Of a DNA stretch of 36,170 bases, positions 24,477 through 32,543 are shown one piece after another. The notes under the pieces were generated by a model, which searched no databases, had not been told where the DNA came from, and saw only the letters and a program-made list of their open reading frames with translations. Numbering within the stretch: position 1 is the first letter of the stretch; every line of letters begins with the position of its first letter. The position numbers and the translations under genes were made by a program. The stretch is from Actinomycetota bacterium. GTDB taxonomy: Bacteria; Actinomycetota; Geothermincolia; Fen-727; JAQUKT01. The stretch spans positions 1-36,170 of the forward strand of contig JAQUKT010000009.1 in the NCBI GenBank assembly GCA_028718945.1. The letters are read 5' to 3'.

Positions 24477-24500
24477 TATGATGTGAAAGGAGAACGGAGA

Positions 24501-26486
24501 ATGGGAAACGGCAAGAGTGAAGATGTTGGGGGACAAAAGATATTCCCCCCCAAGGAGCTCAGCCAGCACGCCTGGGTCAAGAGCTTCGACGAGTACAAGG
24601 AACTCTACAGGAAATCCGTGGAAGACCCCGACATGTTCTGGGGAGAGAAGGCGGAGGAGGAACTCGACTGGTTCAAGAAATGGGACACCGTCTATTTCTG
24701 GGACGAGAAGAAATGCGTGTGTAAGTGGTTTGACGGCGGTAGGTTGAACGCGAGCTACAATTGCCTGGACAGACACTGTAAGAACGGGAAGAAAGACAGG
24801 GTCGCAATAATATGGGAGGGCGACGATCCGGGTAAACAGAAGACTTTCACCTATCAGCAGTTGCTCGACGAGGTATGCAGGTTCGCCAACGTGCTGAAGA
24901 AGTACGGGGTCAAGAAAGGCGACAGGGTCTGCATTTATCTGCCTATGATTCCCGAGTTGCCTATTGCAATGCTTGCCTGCGCGCGTATCGGCGCAATCCA
25001 CAGCGTTGTTTTCGGGGGATTCTCGTCAGACGCTCTCCGGGACAGGATACTTGACAGCGATTGCGAGGCCCTCGTCTGTTCGGACGCGGGGTTCCGCGGC
25101 GGCAAGGTGGTGCCGCTGAAGAAGAACGCTGACCAGGCACTGCAGGAGTGCCCTAACGTGAAGAATGTGTTCGTGGTTAGACATACGGGTGTAGAGGTTG
25201 ATATGGAGGAAGGACGCGACCGCTGGTGGGATGAGGAGTTGGCTGCCGACGACATATCCAACTGGTGCGAGCCGGAGGAGATGGATGCGGAGGACCCACT
25301 ATTCATACTCTATACCTCAGGTAGCACTGGCAAGCCGAAGGGCGTTCTGCACACCACCGGTGGATACCTTCTTTACGTCGCCCTCACGCTTAAGTGGATA
25401 TTCGATATCCACGACGATGATATCTGGTGGTGCACTGCTGATATTGCCTGGGTTACCGGGCACAGCTATATCGTTTATGGACCGCTCTCCCTTGGCTGCA
25501 CCGAGGTGATGTTCGAGGGCATCCCAACCTATCCCGAGCCTGACCGTTTCTGGGAGATTTGCGAGAAGGATGGCGTGACGATCTTCTACACCGCGCCAAC
25601 GGTTATTCGCTCTCTCATAAGGCTCGGCGACAAGTGGACTGAGACCCGGGACCTTTCGAAACTTCGCATACTTGGCACAGTTGGGGAGCCAATAAATCCC
25701 GAGGTCTGGCTGTGGTACTACGATAAGATTGGCGGTAAGCGCTGCCCCATCATGGACACCTGGTGGCAGACCGAGACCGGCGGCGTGCTCATTACCCCGC
25801 TGGCGGGTGCTACTCCAATGAAGCCGGGTTCCGCCAGTTTCCCGTTCCCCGGAGTTATTCCGGTTATCCTGCGTCAGGACGGTTCCGAGGCGGATGTGAA
25901 CGAGAGTGGATACCTTTGCATCAAGAAGCCCTGGCCTGGCATGATGCGCACGGTCTACCGGAACCACGATCTTTTCGTTAAGACCTACTGGTCAATGTTC
26001 CCGGGAGTCTACCTGACCGGTGACGGGTGCAGGAAGGACGATGACGGTTTCTACTGGTTACAGGGGCGCATCGACGACGTAATAAACGTATCCGGTCATC
26101 GTATAGGCACTGCAGAAGTGGAGAGTGCCCTGGTGAGTCACGAGTTTGTGTCGGAGGCTGCAGTGGTGGGAATGCCTCATGACATCAAGGGGCAGGGCAT
26201 CTATGCTTTCGTCACTCTGAAGAGTGCCTATAAAGACATGGACGTCGACAAGGTGAGGAAAGACCTGGTGCTCCATGTGCGCAAGGAAATCGGTCCAATC
26301 GCGAGCCCGGATGTCATACAATTTGCCCCAGCGCTGCCCAAGACGCGCAGCGGGAAGATAATGAGACGGATACTCCGAAAGATAGCTGAGGGCACCGCGG
26401 ACCAGTTAGGAGACACCAGTACGCTTGCTGAGCCGGAGGTAATAGACCAGCTGATTTCCGAGTCGAGGGAGCTGCTGACCAAGTAA
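24501..26486 (+). CDS. acs: Acetyl-CoA synthetase (AMP-forming)
   Basis: Acs activates acetate with ATP and CoA to acetyl-CoA through acetyl-AMP. The 661-residue protein has the family's full length and motifs: YTSGSTGKPKG phosphate loop, MDTWWQTETGG with the tryptophans that restrict the acyl pocket to acetate, and GRIDDVINVSGHRIGTAEVE. The acetylation-controlled Lys619 lies in KTRSGKIMRR. The frame is open from 24444; the ATG at 24501 with AAAGGAG eight bases upstream is preferred. The acetate transporter gene follows after 55 bases, giving a two-gene acetate scavenging operon. Codons look richer in G and C at third positions than in neighbours such as lon or the nuclease, which may reflect high expression or transfer. 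Control by lysine acetylation is family knowledge. Confidence 0.96.
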   Translation: MGNGKSEDVGGQKIFPPKELSQHAWVKSFDEYKELYRKSVEDPDMFWGEKAEEELDWFKKWDTVYFWDEKKCVCKWFDGGRLNASYNCLDRHCKNGKKDRVAIIWEGDDPGKQKTFTYQQLLDEVCRFANVLKKYGVKKGDRVCIYLPMIPELPIAMLACARIGAIHSVVFGGFSSDALRDRILDSDCEALVCSDAGFRGGKVVPLKKNADQALQECPNVKNVFVVRHTGVEVDMEEGRDRWWDEELAADDISNWCEPEEMDAEDPLFILYTSGSTGKPKGVLHTTGGYLLYVALTLKWIFDIHDDDIWWCTADIAWVTGHSYIVYGPLSLGCTEVMFEGIPTYPEPDRFWEICEKDGVTIFYTAPTVIRSLIRLGDKWTETRDLSKLRILGTVGEPINPEVWLWYYDKIGGKRCPIMDTWWQTETGGVLITPLAGATPMKPGSASFPFPGVIPVILRQDGSEADVNESGYLCIKKPWPGMMRTVYRNHDLFVKTYWSMFPGVYLTGDGCRKDDDGFYWLQGRIDDVINVSGHRIGTAEVESALVSHEFVSEAAVVGMPHDIKGQGIYAFVTLKSAYKDMDVDKVRKDLVLHVRKEIGPIASPDVIQFAPALPKTRSGKIMRRILRKIAEGTADQLGDTSTLAEPEVIDQLISESRELLTK

Positions 26487-26499
26487 CATATTAGTGGTT

Positions 26500-26516
26500 G
26501 AAGCCGCAATGGCTTC
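26500..26516 (+). other. Intercistronic hairpin between acs and the acetate transporter gene
   Basis: GAAGCC, loop GCAAT, GGCTTC forms a tight six-pair hairpin 13 bases after the acs stop. No T-run follows, so it more likely stabilises the acs message or tunes the second gene than terminates. Confidence 0.4.
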
Positions 26517-26541
26517 TTACTGACAGAAAGGAGACTGTCAA

Positions 26542-27120
26542 ATGGCGGAAGATAACAAACTTGCAAATCCGGGAGTGCTCGGGCTCACCTGCTTCGGCAT
26601 GACCACGTTCCTCTTGAACCTGCACAACGCTGGGATCTTCAAGATGGACGCTTCAATTCTCGCGATGGGGCTGTTCCTGGGAGGGTCCGTCCAGATAATC
26701 GCGGGAATACTCGAATACAAGAGATCTAATACATTCGGTCTCACCGCGTTCTGTTGCTACGGAGCCTTCTGGTTGACCCTTTGCTTCATAATAATCGCAA
26801 AACCCTACATGGCAACCAAGGTAGGACTCGAAATGAGCGACAAAGGATTTGCCTGGTACCTGGCACTGTGGGGATTGTTCACGTTGTTGATGTTTTTCCC
26901 TACCCTCAAGCTCGACAGGGTCCTACAGTTCGTGTTTCTCTCACTTGTGGCTTTGTATACACTCCTCGCGATCGGATTCGGTTGGGGTTTTACTGGAGTC
27001 ATAAAGGCAGCCGGGGTGGTAGGTCTGGCATGCGGGGCTTCAGCTATCTACCATGCGCAGGCAGAGCTATGGAATGAGGTGTATGGCAAGAAAGTGTTGC
27101 CCCTCTGGCCTGCAACGTAG
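26542..27120 (+). CDS. GPR1/FUN34/YaaH family acetate transporter (SatP-like)
   Basis: This 192-residue membrane protein has six hydrophobic helices. It carries the family's N-terminal signature NPGVLGLTCFGMTTFLLNLHNAG and the FLGGSVQIIAGILEY segment that lines the channel. The family takes up acetate and succinate, often coupled to protons. GAAAGGAG lies eight bases before the ATG. Its position after acs makes acetate the natural substrate: uptake followed by activation to acetyl-CoA. Codon choice resembles that of acs. Confidence 0.93.
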   Translation: MAEDNKLANPGVLGLTCFGMTTFLLNLHNAGIFKMDASILAMGLFLGGSVQIIAGILEYKRSNTFGLTAFCCYGAFWLTLCFIIIAKPYMATKVGLEMSDKGFAWYLALWGLFTLLMFFPTLKLDRVLQFVFLSLVALYTLLAIGFGWGFTGVIKAAGVVGLACGASAIYHAQAELWNEVYGKKVLPLWPAT

Positions 27121-27403
27121 AGCACAAGCACAGGACCAAAAAGAAGCTCTGATAAATTGAACACGGTCTAATATGCGGTGGGCTGAATAGGAGTTAGTTA
27201 TCCTTTACGGCAGAGTTCTTGCGGATATTTCGCGAGGGGACTTAACTCAAGACTCCCACAAGAAGGAAGCTTCCTCTTTCCTACCAGATAATCTGCCTCA
27301 GTGGAAAAGATGTGTCGTATATGTGGCGCGTTGAAATTCCAGCCTTGAAAATTTAATTTGCCTGATATGCTCAAGCCCGTATGGCTGCTGTACTTGTGGC
27401 AAA
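27121..27403. other. Intergenic stretch between the acetate operon and the island edge
   Basis: Together with 27448-27615 this is the longest stretch without a confident gene. It holds a short palindrome AGGAAGCTTCCT near 27264 and no coding frame I can support. The last 47 bases (27357-27403) resemble, in their first 18 positions, the bases at the same distance from the other tRNA copy (32594-32640), with 15 of 18 matching by eye. Confidence 0.4.
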
Positions 27404-27447
27404 AGCCCCCGGCGGGACTCGAACCCGCGACCTACGGATTAGGAATC
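27404..27447 (-). repeat. Attachment site duplicate: 3' half of tRNA-Arg(CCU)
   Basis: These 44 bases are identical to 32641-32684, the region from the anticodon loop to the 3' end of the tRNA gene. The match breaks sharply inside the 5' side of the anticodon stem, so no complete tRNA can form here. It marks the end of the island far from the intact tRNA gene. Confidence 0.9.
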
Positions 27448-27573
27448 TGAATTGATACGTTTGTGCAGTTTTAAGTAGTTTATTCCAATTGCGTATAAAT
27501 GCAGTCATGATGCGGGTCAACGAGTATTTCTCTTAAATCTTGTTTCTCCTAATTTCATGTAGTTTCGGCTAAA

Positions 27574-27595
27574 ATAGGTGAAATATAGGTGAAAT
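27574..27595 (+). repeat. Tandem 11-bp repeat, left arm-site candidate
   Basis: ATAGGTGAAAT occurs twice without a gap (27574-27584, 27585-27595). The right end of the island has the same arrangement with G in place of one A. Integrases of the tyrosine family bind short direct repeats of this size in attachment-site arms. Confidence 0.6.
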
Positions 27596-27615
27596 GGGAA
27601 TAGAGGGGAGAAAGC

Positions 27616-27786
27616 GTGGAAATCAAGGAAAGACGAAAAGAAGGTGTCATCTGGAAAACAAAAGATTCTGAAGAAAGAAACTGTTACATGAGTTCTGGTT
27701 ACTTCAAGGGCATCCCGGTTGAACCTGCGGGATTATGGAGATTTCATTCTCTTGCTGAAGCGAGAGAGCAATTGAAAAAGGTATAG
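27616..27786 (+). CDS. Small hypothetical protein of the island (56 residues)
   Basis: The frame starts with GTG behind GGGGAG and reads VEIKERRKEGVIWKTKDSEE, a mid-section with CYMSSGYFKGIPVEP, and ends in SLAEAREQLKKV. It is charged, soluble and without transmembrane or signal features. The same GAGAAAGCGTGG string surrounds its start and the start of the repeat protein at 28003, so the two may share expression signals. I do not recognise the family. It is the first reading frame inside the left arm of the island. Confidence 0.5.
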   Translation: MEIKERRKEGVIWKTKDSEERNCYMSSGYFKGIPVEPAGLWRFHSLAEAREQLKKV

Positions 27787-27850
27787 AAGTAAGTTATAAA
27801 TAGAGCTATGCTTTGCTTGGTTCTATCGCGTCAGAAAGGAGATGAATGCC

Positions 27851-27970
27851 ATGCAAGAGTATCAGCAAACTGCTCCGTTGACAAAGATTGGTAATCTGCC
27901 TATGACATTATTCCTTGCTAGTGAATCCCACAGACGAATAGAGTATTCAACCAGCAAGTCTTATAATTAG
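27851..27970 (+). pseudogene. Truncated copy of the TM2-protein gene, N-terminal end only
   Basis: The first six codons (MQEYQQ) and the ribosome-site region GAAAGGnG match the intact TM2 gene at 31126. After that the frame diverges (TAPLTKIGNLP ...) and stops at 39 codons, without the membrane part. It looks like a 5' fragment left by recombination between TM2 copies. Confidence 0.6.
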
Positions 27971-28002
27971 GCAAGGAACCGCCAATTGATGAGAGAGAAA
28001 GC

Positions 28003-30009
28003 GTGGTAATGAAAAAATATCCGAGATTGCCAAGCAATAAGGGATTGTTTTTCAATAGGCAAGTGGCGGCTTTTTTGGAAGTATTAGCCATATTAGTACT
28101 TATGATGATGAGCCCTTTTGTTACTTCATATGCATTTGAGCAAGGCTTGTTAGCTACAAGTAATACATTTGGCGATGGAAATTCGAGCACTTGGTATCTG
28201 GCTGAAGGCTCTACGGCATGGGGTTTCGATACCGTTATATCGATTGAGAATCCAAATCTTACTGGTGTCACCTGTTCGATAACTTTCATGACAACTACTG
28301 GGCCATTACAGTATCGCGATATTGGTTTGCCATCACAAAGCCAAACAACGCTTAATCCTCGTGATTTTCTTGGAGAGCGTGATTTCTCCACAAAAATCCA
28401 GTGCAAAGAAGGGAAACCAATTGCAGTGGATAGGAGCATGTATTGGAGCTGTCCTGGTACCACTCAAACGGAGGGTCACGGTTCTTTGGGTGTAACATCT
28501 CCATGCAAATGCTGGTATCTTGCAGAAGGCTCTTCAAATTGGGGATTCGAGTGCTGGCTCTTAATTCAAAACCCGAATTCTTCACCAGCCAACTGCGCAA
28601 TAACTTACATGATTCAGGGAGAAGGGCCTCGGACTTTTAACAAAGTTGTTAGTGCAAACTCCCGGGCAACCTTCAATATGGCGAATGACATTGGAGCTAA
28701 GGATGCAAGCATAAAAGTGGAATCGGACAAGGCGATTATCGCAGAACGTGCAATGTATCGGAACAGTAGGCGATGCGGACACGATTCGATTGGCACAACA
28801 TCACCATCAACCACGTACTTCCTATCTGAAGGAACAACGGCCTGGGGATTTTCGGAATTCATACTTGTTCAAAACCCAAACAGTTATCAAGTGGCTGTGT
28901 ACATAACCTATATGCAGAGCGACTTTTCAGAACCAGTGCAGAAGCCTCCATTCACAATGCCTGCGAACTCGCGGCAAACAATCAAAGTAAATGACGACTT
29001 GCCTGATAGAGACCTCTCAGCAAAGGTACAAGCATCAGGTCCAATAATCGCTGAGAGAGCAATGTATTGGAATAACGGCACAGGAGAAGCTGGACACGCA
29101 TCCATAGGGCAACCTTCTCCAAATATGATTTACTACTTGCCTGATGGGCAGTCTTCTCAGGGTTTTGAAACATGGACACTTGTCCAGAACCCTAATAACG
29201 AGATGGTTGGGATAAAGGTCTCATACCTTACTCCCTCGGGTAAGGCCAATGTTTATTTCACCGACTATATTCCTGCACAATCCAGGGCAACTTACAATAT
29301 GGCATCGAATCTTCCAGACTCCCGAGCGTCAAGCAAGGTCGAGTCACTCGATGTCGGAATGCCGATTATGTGCGAACGCGCAATGTATTTTGGGAATCGC
29401 TCAGGAGGGCATAATACAATCGGCTATTCTCCGAAACAGGGTAATGTGTTGATAGCCGAAGAAAGACCAATTAAAGACGAAACTTCACTTTGGATTCACG
29501 GCGTAGTCGAGAACCAAACTCTCCAGTCCGTTATGTGCGTCCATATAGCTGCAACTTTCTATGATGCTTCTGAGCGTGTCATCGGAAGCAAATCAGGTTA
29601 TACAAACCTTTCAGTCATGGACCCCGAGGACTACTCTCCATTTAGAGTATTGTTCTATGATGTTCCGGCGAGTTACCATCATTACTCCTTAGCAATCGAA
29701 TATCAAATTAGCGAAACTCAGAGGAACAAGGATGTTGTGGTCATTTCTCATCAGCACTACACTGACACGTATGGATACTATCATGTCACTGGTACCATCA
29801 AGAATAATGGAAAAAGAACTCATGATTATTCTGAGGTTTGCATAGTATACAGGGACTCCTCTGGGAACCTCCTTTCTACATATTCAACCTTTGGAGAACT
29901 GGACTCGCTTGCGCCAGGTCAGAGCACTTCTTTTGATGCTTCAATTCCGCCATCTTGGGGGGCAGATAAAGTATCAAGCTATACAATCCTTATTTCCTGC
30001 GAATCATAG
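28003..30009 (+). CDS. Secreted protein with four WYLAEGSTAWGF-type repeats and two FxLYD-like domains
   Basis: The 668-residue protein has an N-terminal hydrophobic segment (about 22-44) ending SYA, a signal peptide. Four repeats of about 100 residues begin at 64, 171, 272 and 377. Each opens with (W/Y)YLAEGSTAWGF or a variant, passes through an (I/V)QNPN motif and an (S)R.T.N turn, and closes with AERAMYW and GH.S.G. They resemble DUF5719-type beta domains. Two further beta domains (about 495-570 and 575-668; WIHGVVENQT and YHVTGTIKNNGKR) look like FxLYD domains. No cell-wall anchor is seen. It starts at GTG 28003 or ATG 28009. It lies within the tRNA island, while the subtilase beside the island carries the same repeats. 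A surface or matrix role is inference. Confidence 0.82.
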   Translation: MVMKKYPRLPSNKGLFFNRQVAAFLEVLAILVLMMMSPFVTSYAFEQGLLATSNTFGDGNSSTWYLAEGSTAWGFDTVISIENPNLTGVTCSITFMTTTGPLQYRDIGLPSQSQTTLNPRDFLGERDFSTKIQCKEGKPIAVDRSMYWSCPGTTQTEGHGSLGVTSPCKCWYLAEGSSNWGFECWLLIQNPNSSPANCAITYMIQGEGPRTFNKVVSANSRATFNMANDIGAKDASIKVESDKAIIAERAMYRNSRRCGHDSIGTTSPSTTYFLSEGTTAWGFSEFILVQNPNSYQVAVYITYMQSDFSEPVQKPPFTMPANSRQTIKVNDDLPDRDLSAKVQASGPIIAERAMYWNNGTGEAGHASIGQPSPNMIYYLPDGQSSQGFETWTLVQNPNNEMVGIKVSYLTPSGKANVYFTDYIPAQSRATYNMASNLPDSRASSKVESLDVGMPIMCERAMYFGNRSGGHNTIGYSPKQGNVLIAEERPIKDETSLWIHGVVENQTLQSVMCVHIAATFYDASERVIGSKSGYTNLSVMDPEDYSPFRVLFYDVPASYHHYSLAIEYQISETQRNKDVVVISHQHYTDTYGYYHVTGTIKNNGKRTHDYSEVCIVYRDSSGNLLSTYSTFGELDSLAPGQSTSFDASIPPSWGADKVSSYTILISCES

Positions 30010-30116
30010 CAAATATATCTATTGCGTCTGCTTTTTTTGACTGGAAGTTGAAGCCTAATGATGAATAGTCGAAAGTTTTGATAGTATATGAATAAATAAA
30101 AAAGAACTTACTATAC

Positions 30117-30317
30117 ATGCTTCGCTTTTCATTACTTCGCACCTCAAGAATTGGTATGGGAATCCTCAGGGATTTTGGGCCGCATAGGTATTACCTTGGT
30201 GACATAACTATGGGCGTTATTTATACATTCACAGGGGGTTTGTTTCTTATAGGCTGGCTCATTGACGCAACCAGAATCAACAGAAGAGTCGATATCATAA
30301 ACGCAAGAGGGTATTAA
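30117..30317 (+). pseudogene. Truncated copy of the TM2-protein gene, C-terminal part
   Basis: Bases 30183-30316 match 31231-31364 with constant offset 1048 and only a few differences, covering HRYYLGDITMGVIYTF to the stop (INARGY). The first part (MLRFSLLRTSRIGMGI ...) is unrelated to the intact copy, and no ribosome site precedes it. The first membrane helix is incomplete. The rest of 30010-30469 shows no other gene. Confidence 0.7.
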
Positions 30318-30469
30318 ACAAGGTTTTCTGAGAAGATTGACATGAGGCACTCACTTGATGACAATAAGTATTGTGTGATAACCGAAAGCTTTGAGAAGCA
30401 AAGTTTTATATTTTGTTAGGTAATATCGGTTTCTACCAAGCTCAAGGAAAAGATAGAAAGGGGATAACC

Positions 30470-31078
30470 ATGAGTCCCGAAGGAAGTCCTACTTCATACG
30501 GAACACAGGCCCCCCAATTCACAGTTAACCCTCCCCCAACACCACCTGGGCACAAAATGCCCTCTCAGAATAAAGGAAACAAGTTGAAGTGGGTTCTCAT
30601 TATCGTTGGAGTGATAATCGTCCTGGGTATTGTCGGTGCCATTGCAAGCATAGGCGAGAAAGAGGAATCCACTAAGCCTGAGGTCTCTAAGACATCGACC
30701 GAGGAAGAAACTACGCCTGAAGTAACTTCACCGAAGGCTCAAGCACCAGATATATCGGAGTTTGAGCCAGTTGGATTCTTTGATAATCGCCCTGCAATGT
30801 ACGGTATCAGCTATTATGTCACCAGTCCGACCAAGGCAGACATCAAGGCTTTATGTGACGAGATGAAGGTGAGATATATCGACACAGGACTCACCACGAA
30901 CCTTCAAGTAGATTTTTTTGATAACCTGGAAAACACACCGGACTTCAAGACATACCACGAGGATTACGGATATTACTATTTCCCCGACTCCTGTGAGCCT
31001 TATCATGTTGCTAATTACTACTACAATGCAAATAACAATGCCACTAGGCTTCTGTTTCTCAAAGATATTCCAGATTGA
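30470..31078 (+). CDS. Single-pass membrane protein with external beta-rich domain, unknown
   Basis: From the ATG at 30470, preceded by AAAGGGGAT, the protein has 202 residues. A Pro/Gly/Ser-rich cytoplasmic start of about 40 residues leads to one hydrophobic helix (WVLIIVGVIIVLGIVGAIA). An acidic Thr/Glu-rich linker follows, and then a folded domain with many Tyr residues (about 100-202; HEDYGYYYFPDS). The proline-rich start followed by one helix resembles proteins that often sit beside TM2 proteins, and the intact TM2 gene follows 47 bases later, so the two are probably co-expressed. I do not recognise the outer domain. The frame is open from 30413 but the added part lacks a ribosome site. 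Confidence 0.7.
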   Translation: MSPEGSPTSYGTQAPQFTVNPPPTPPGHKMPSQNKGNKLKWVLIIVGVIIVLGIVGAIASIGEKEESTKPEVSKTSTEEETTPEVTSPKAQAPDISEFEPVGFFDNRPAMYGISYYVTSPTKADIKALCDEMKVRYIDTGLTTNLQVDFFDNLENTPDFKTYHEDYGYYYFPDSCEPYHVANYYYNANNNATRLLFLKDIPD

Positions 31079-31125
31079 GTATAATAACCAGTCGAGGGTG
31101 TTTGTTATGAAAGGGGGTAATTGTC

Positions 31126-31365
31126 ATGCAAGAGTATCAGCAACTTGTTCAGCCTGTTCAAAAGCCTATAAAACAAAAGAAGAAATGGGTAGCATGGGTT
31201 CTTTGGGCTACTCTTGGGCTTTTTGGGGCTCATAGGTATTACCTTGGTGACATAACTATGGGCGTTATTTATACATTCACAGTGGGTTTGGGTTCTATAG
31301 GCTGGCTCATTGACGCAACCAGAATCAACAGAAGAGTCGATATCATAAACGCAAGAGGGTATTAG
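31126..31365 (+). CDS. TM2-domain membrane protein (intact copy)
   Basis: TM2 proteins have two membrane helices joined by a short turn, with the conserved pattern of aromatic and glycine residues around LFGAHRYYLGD. The 79-residue protein has a short polar start, helix 1 (WVAWVLWATLGLFGA), the HRYYLG turn, helix 2 (GVIYTFTVGLGSIGWLIDA) and a charged tail. AAAGGGGG precedes the ATG. Partial copies of the same gene lie at 27851 (5' end) and 30117 (3' end), so this locus has undergone repeated local duplication. The molecular role of bacterial TM2 proteins is not established. Confidence 0.83.
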   Translation: MQEYQQLVQPVQKPIKQKKKWVAWVLWATLGLFGAHRYYLGDITMGVIYTFTVGLGSIGWLIDATRINRRVDIINARGY

Positions 31366-31387
31366 TCGGTTTGTATCTCCTCTTACA

Positions 31388-31410
31388 CTTCCACCACAAG
31401 GAAGCGTTTT
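31388..31410 (+). terminator. Weak terminator candidate after the TM2 gene
   Basis: CTTCC, a seven-base loop and GGAAG form a five-pair stem followed by CGTTTT. It lies 23 bases after the TM2 stop. The stem is short, so it is offered with low confidence. Confidence 0.3.
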
Positions 31411-31485
31411 GTGTTTCCATATACCTGACTGATACCTCGCTTTAGAAACGAAATCATGAAGCCTCAGGGCACAATTTCGACGCCC

Positions 31486-31929
31486 TCATTGTCCTTGTCT
31501 GCTGGATTTGACTATCTTTGTTAACTCCTCGATTTCTTTTTCTATGTCCACGTTCTCGATACGTCCTGAGTGCTCTACTGCGCGCTTATCTTTCCATCTT
31601 TCCGGGGCACGGTTCTGAAGGAAAAATATGATTGCGGTGATGCTTCCTTCCTCTGCGCACTTCTTTAGTTGACGCTCGTAATATGCAATCGCTTTTTCCT
31701 CTGCTTTTTTTATTGCTTCAAAAAATTCAATATATCCCTCCCTCCCTTCCCGTCCCCAATTTGTCCAATTACAAAGCGTCTGTGGTGTTATTCCCACTTT
31801 TGCGCAAGCACTTTCCTTTGTGCAACCATTCTCTATCGCCTTGCATATTTTCTCCTGAACCTCCGAAGTTAATTTTGTTCTTCTTCCCCTCATTGTTGTC
31901 TCCCTGAATTCTTCTGTATTTTTCGCCAT
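31486..31929 (-). CDS. Phage terminase small-subunit-like helix-turn-helix protein
   Basis: The 147-residue protein starts with a basic patch (RGRRTKL), followed by a helix-turn-helix (about 20-60: IENGCTKESACAKVGITPQTLCNWTNWG). Next come a helical segment with AIKKAEEKAIAYYERQLKKCAEEG and the FFLQNRAPERWKDKR stretch typical of small terminase subunits of tailed phages. A coiled end (about 120-147) follows. GGAGGT precedes the ATG. In phages this protein recognises packaging sites; here no large terminase, portal or capsid genes accompany it. It may mark viral DNA for packaging by a helper, or be a regulator that keeps the same fold. Upstream lies an array of repeated operator-like sequences. 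Confidence 0.75.
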   Translation of the reverse strand: MAKNTEEFRETTMRGRRTKLTSEVQEKICKAIENGCTKESACAKVGITPQTLCNWTNWGREGREGYIEFFEAIKKAEEKAIAYYERQLKKCAEEGSITAIIFFLQNRAPERWKDKRAVEHSGRIENVDIEKEIEELTKIVKSSRQGQ

Positions 31930-31973
31930 CTTACTACCTCCAATATTTTTTTGCGCTTGCTCTGCTTATGTCT

Positions 31974-32080
31974 GATTTTTGTGCGTGCTCAAAAAGTCCA
32001 ATTTTTCCTTTCGTGGAGCGAAAAACTCGATTTTTGCATTTTTGTGCGTACCCCCATATTTTCGCGCACGCACAAAAATC
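31974..32080. repeat. Operator-like inverted and direct repeats upstream of the terminase-like gene
   Basis: GATTTTTGTGCGTGC at 31974-31988 has a perfect 15-bp inverted partner at 32066-32080 (GCACGCACAAAAATC). A third, direct, 13-bp partial copy (ATTTTTGTGCGTA) lies at 32038-32050. All three lie between the winged-helix gene and the start of the terminase-like gene; the last arm runs into the stop codon of the former. They are natural candidates for binding sites of either DNA-binding protein. Confidence 0.7.
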
Positions 32081-32426
32081 AAAATTCCTTCTCTGTATCC
32101 TCTTTCAACGAATACATTTTCACCGGTCGCCCCTTCCCCTCAGTCTTATCCTCAACGAAATTAACCCTGTTATCTTCCACCATTCCCTTAAGATATCTGG
32201 ATGCCCGCGAACTGCTAATACCTAATGCTTCGGCAATATTTTTTACGGATGCTGTTCCTTCCTGCTCCAGATAATCAATTATCTCCCCTTCCCGCTCCTT
32301 TGATTCGTAATCACTGGCCTTCCCCTCATACATCCAGGTTAGATTGCCCGTGTCAAGTTTGATGACATCTGTTGAATTCTCTGCATAACGAGAGGTAATA
32401 CTTAGATTTGCAATCTCGGCAACCAT
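32079..32426 (-). CDS. Winged-helix DNA-binding protein of the island
   Basis: The 115-residue protein has an N-terminal part of about 40 residues of unclear fold and then a winged helix-turn-helix (about 45-100). That domain contains EGEIIDYLEQEGTASVKNIAEALGISSSRASRYLKGMVED and a wing with KTEGKGRPVKMYSL. The helix pattern (LGISSSRASRYL) resembles MarR/ArsR-type or replication-linked winged helices. No strong ribosome site precedes the ATG. It is the gene nearest the intact tRNA and could regulate the island; the repeats just downstream, in the promoter of the next gene, are likely targets. No ligand-binding or metal motif is visible. Confidence 0.7.
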   Translation of the reverse strand: MVAEIANLSITSRYAENSTDVIKLDTGNLTWMYEGKASDYESKEREGEIIDYLEQEGTASVKNIAEALGISSSRASRYLKGMVEDNRVNFVEDKTEGKGRPVKMYSLKEDTEKEF

Positions 32427-32543
32427 GACCTTAAATGTTTATTCTCACCTTATACCGGAGGATATGGACAGTGCGGTTATGAGGGCTTCGGCAGGTTTCC
32501 AAAGGGACAAGAAAGTTATCAGTTTTCGCCATCCAGGGAAAAA

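Noticed and set aside
27404-27447. A second tRNA-Arg gene
   Set aside because: Only the 3' half is present; acceptor 5' strand, D arm and 5' anticodon stem are missing, so it is an attachment-site copy.
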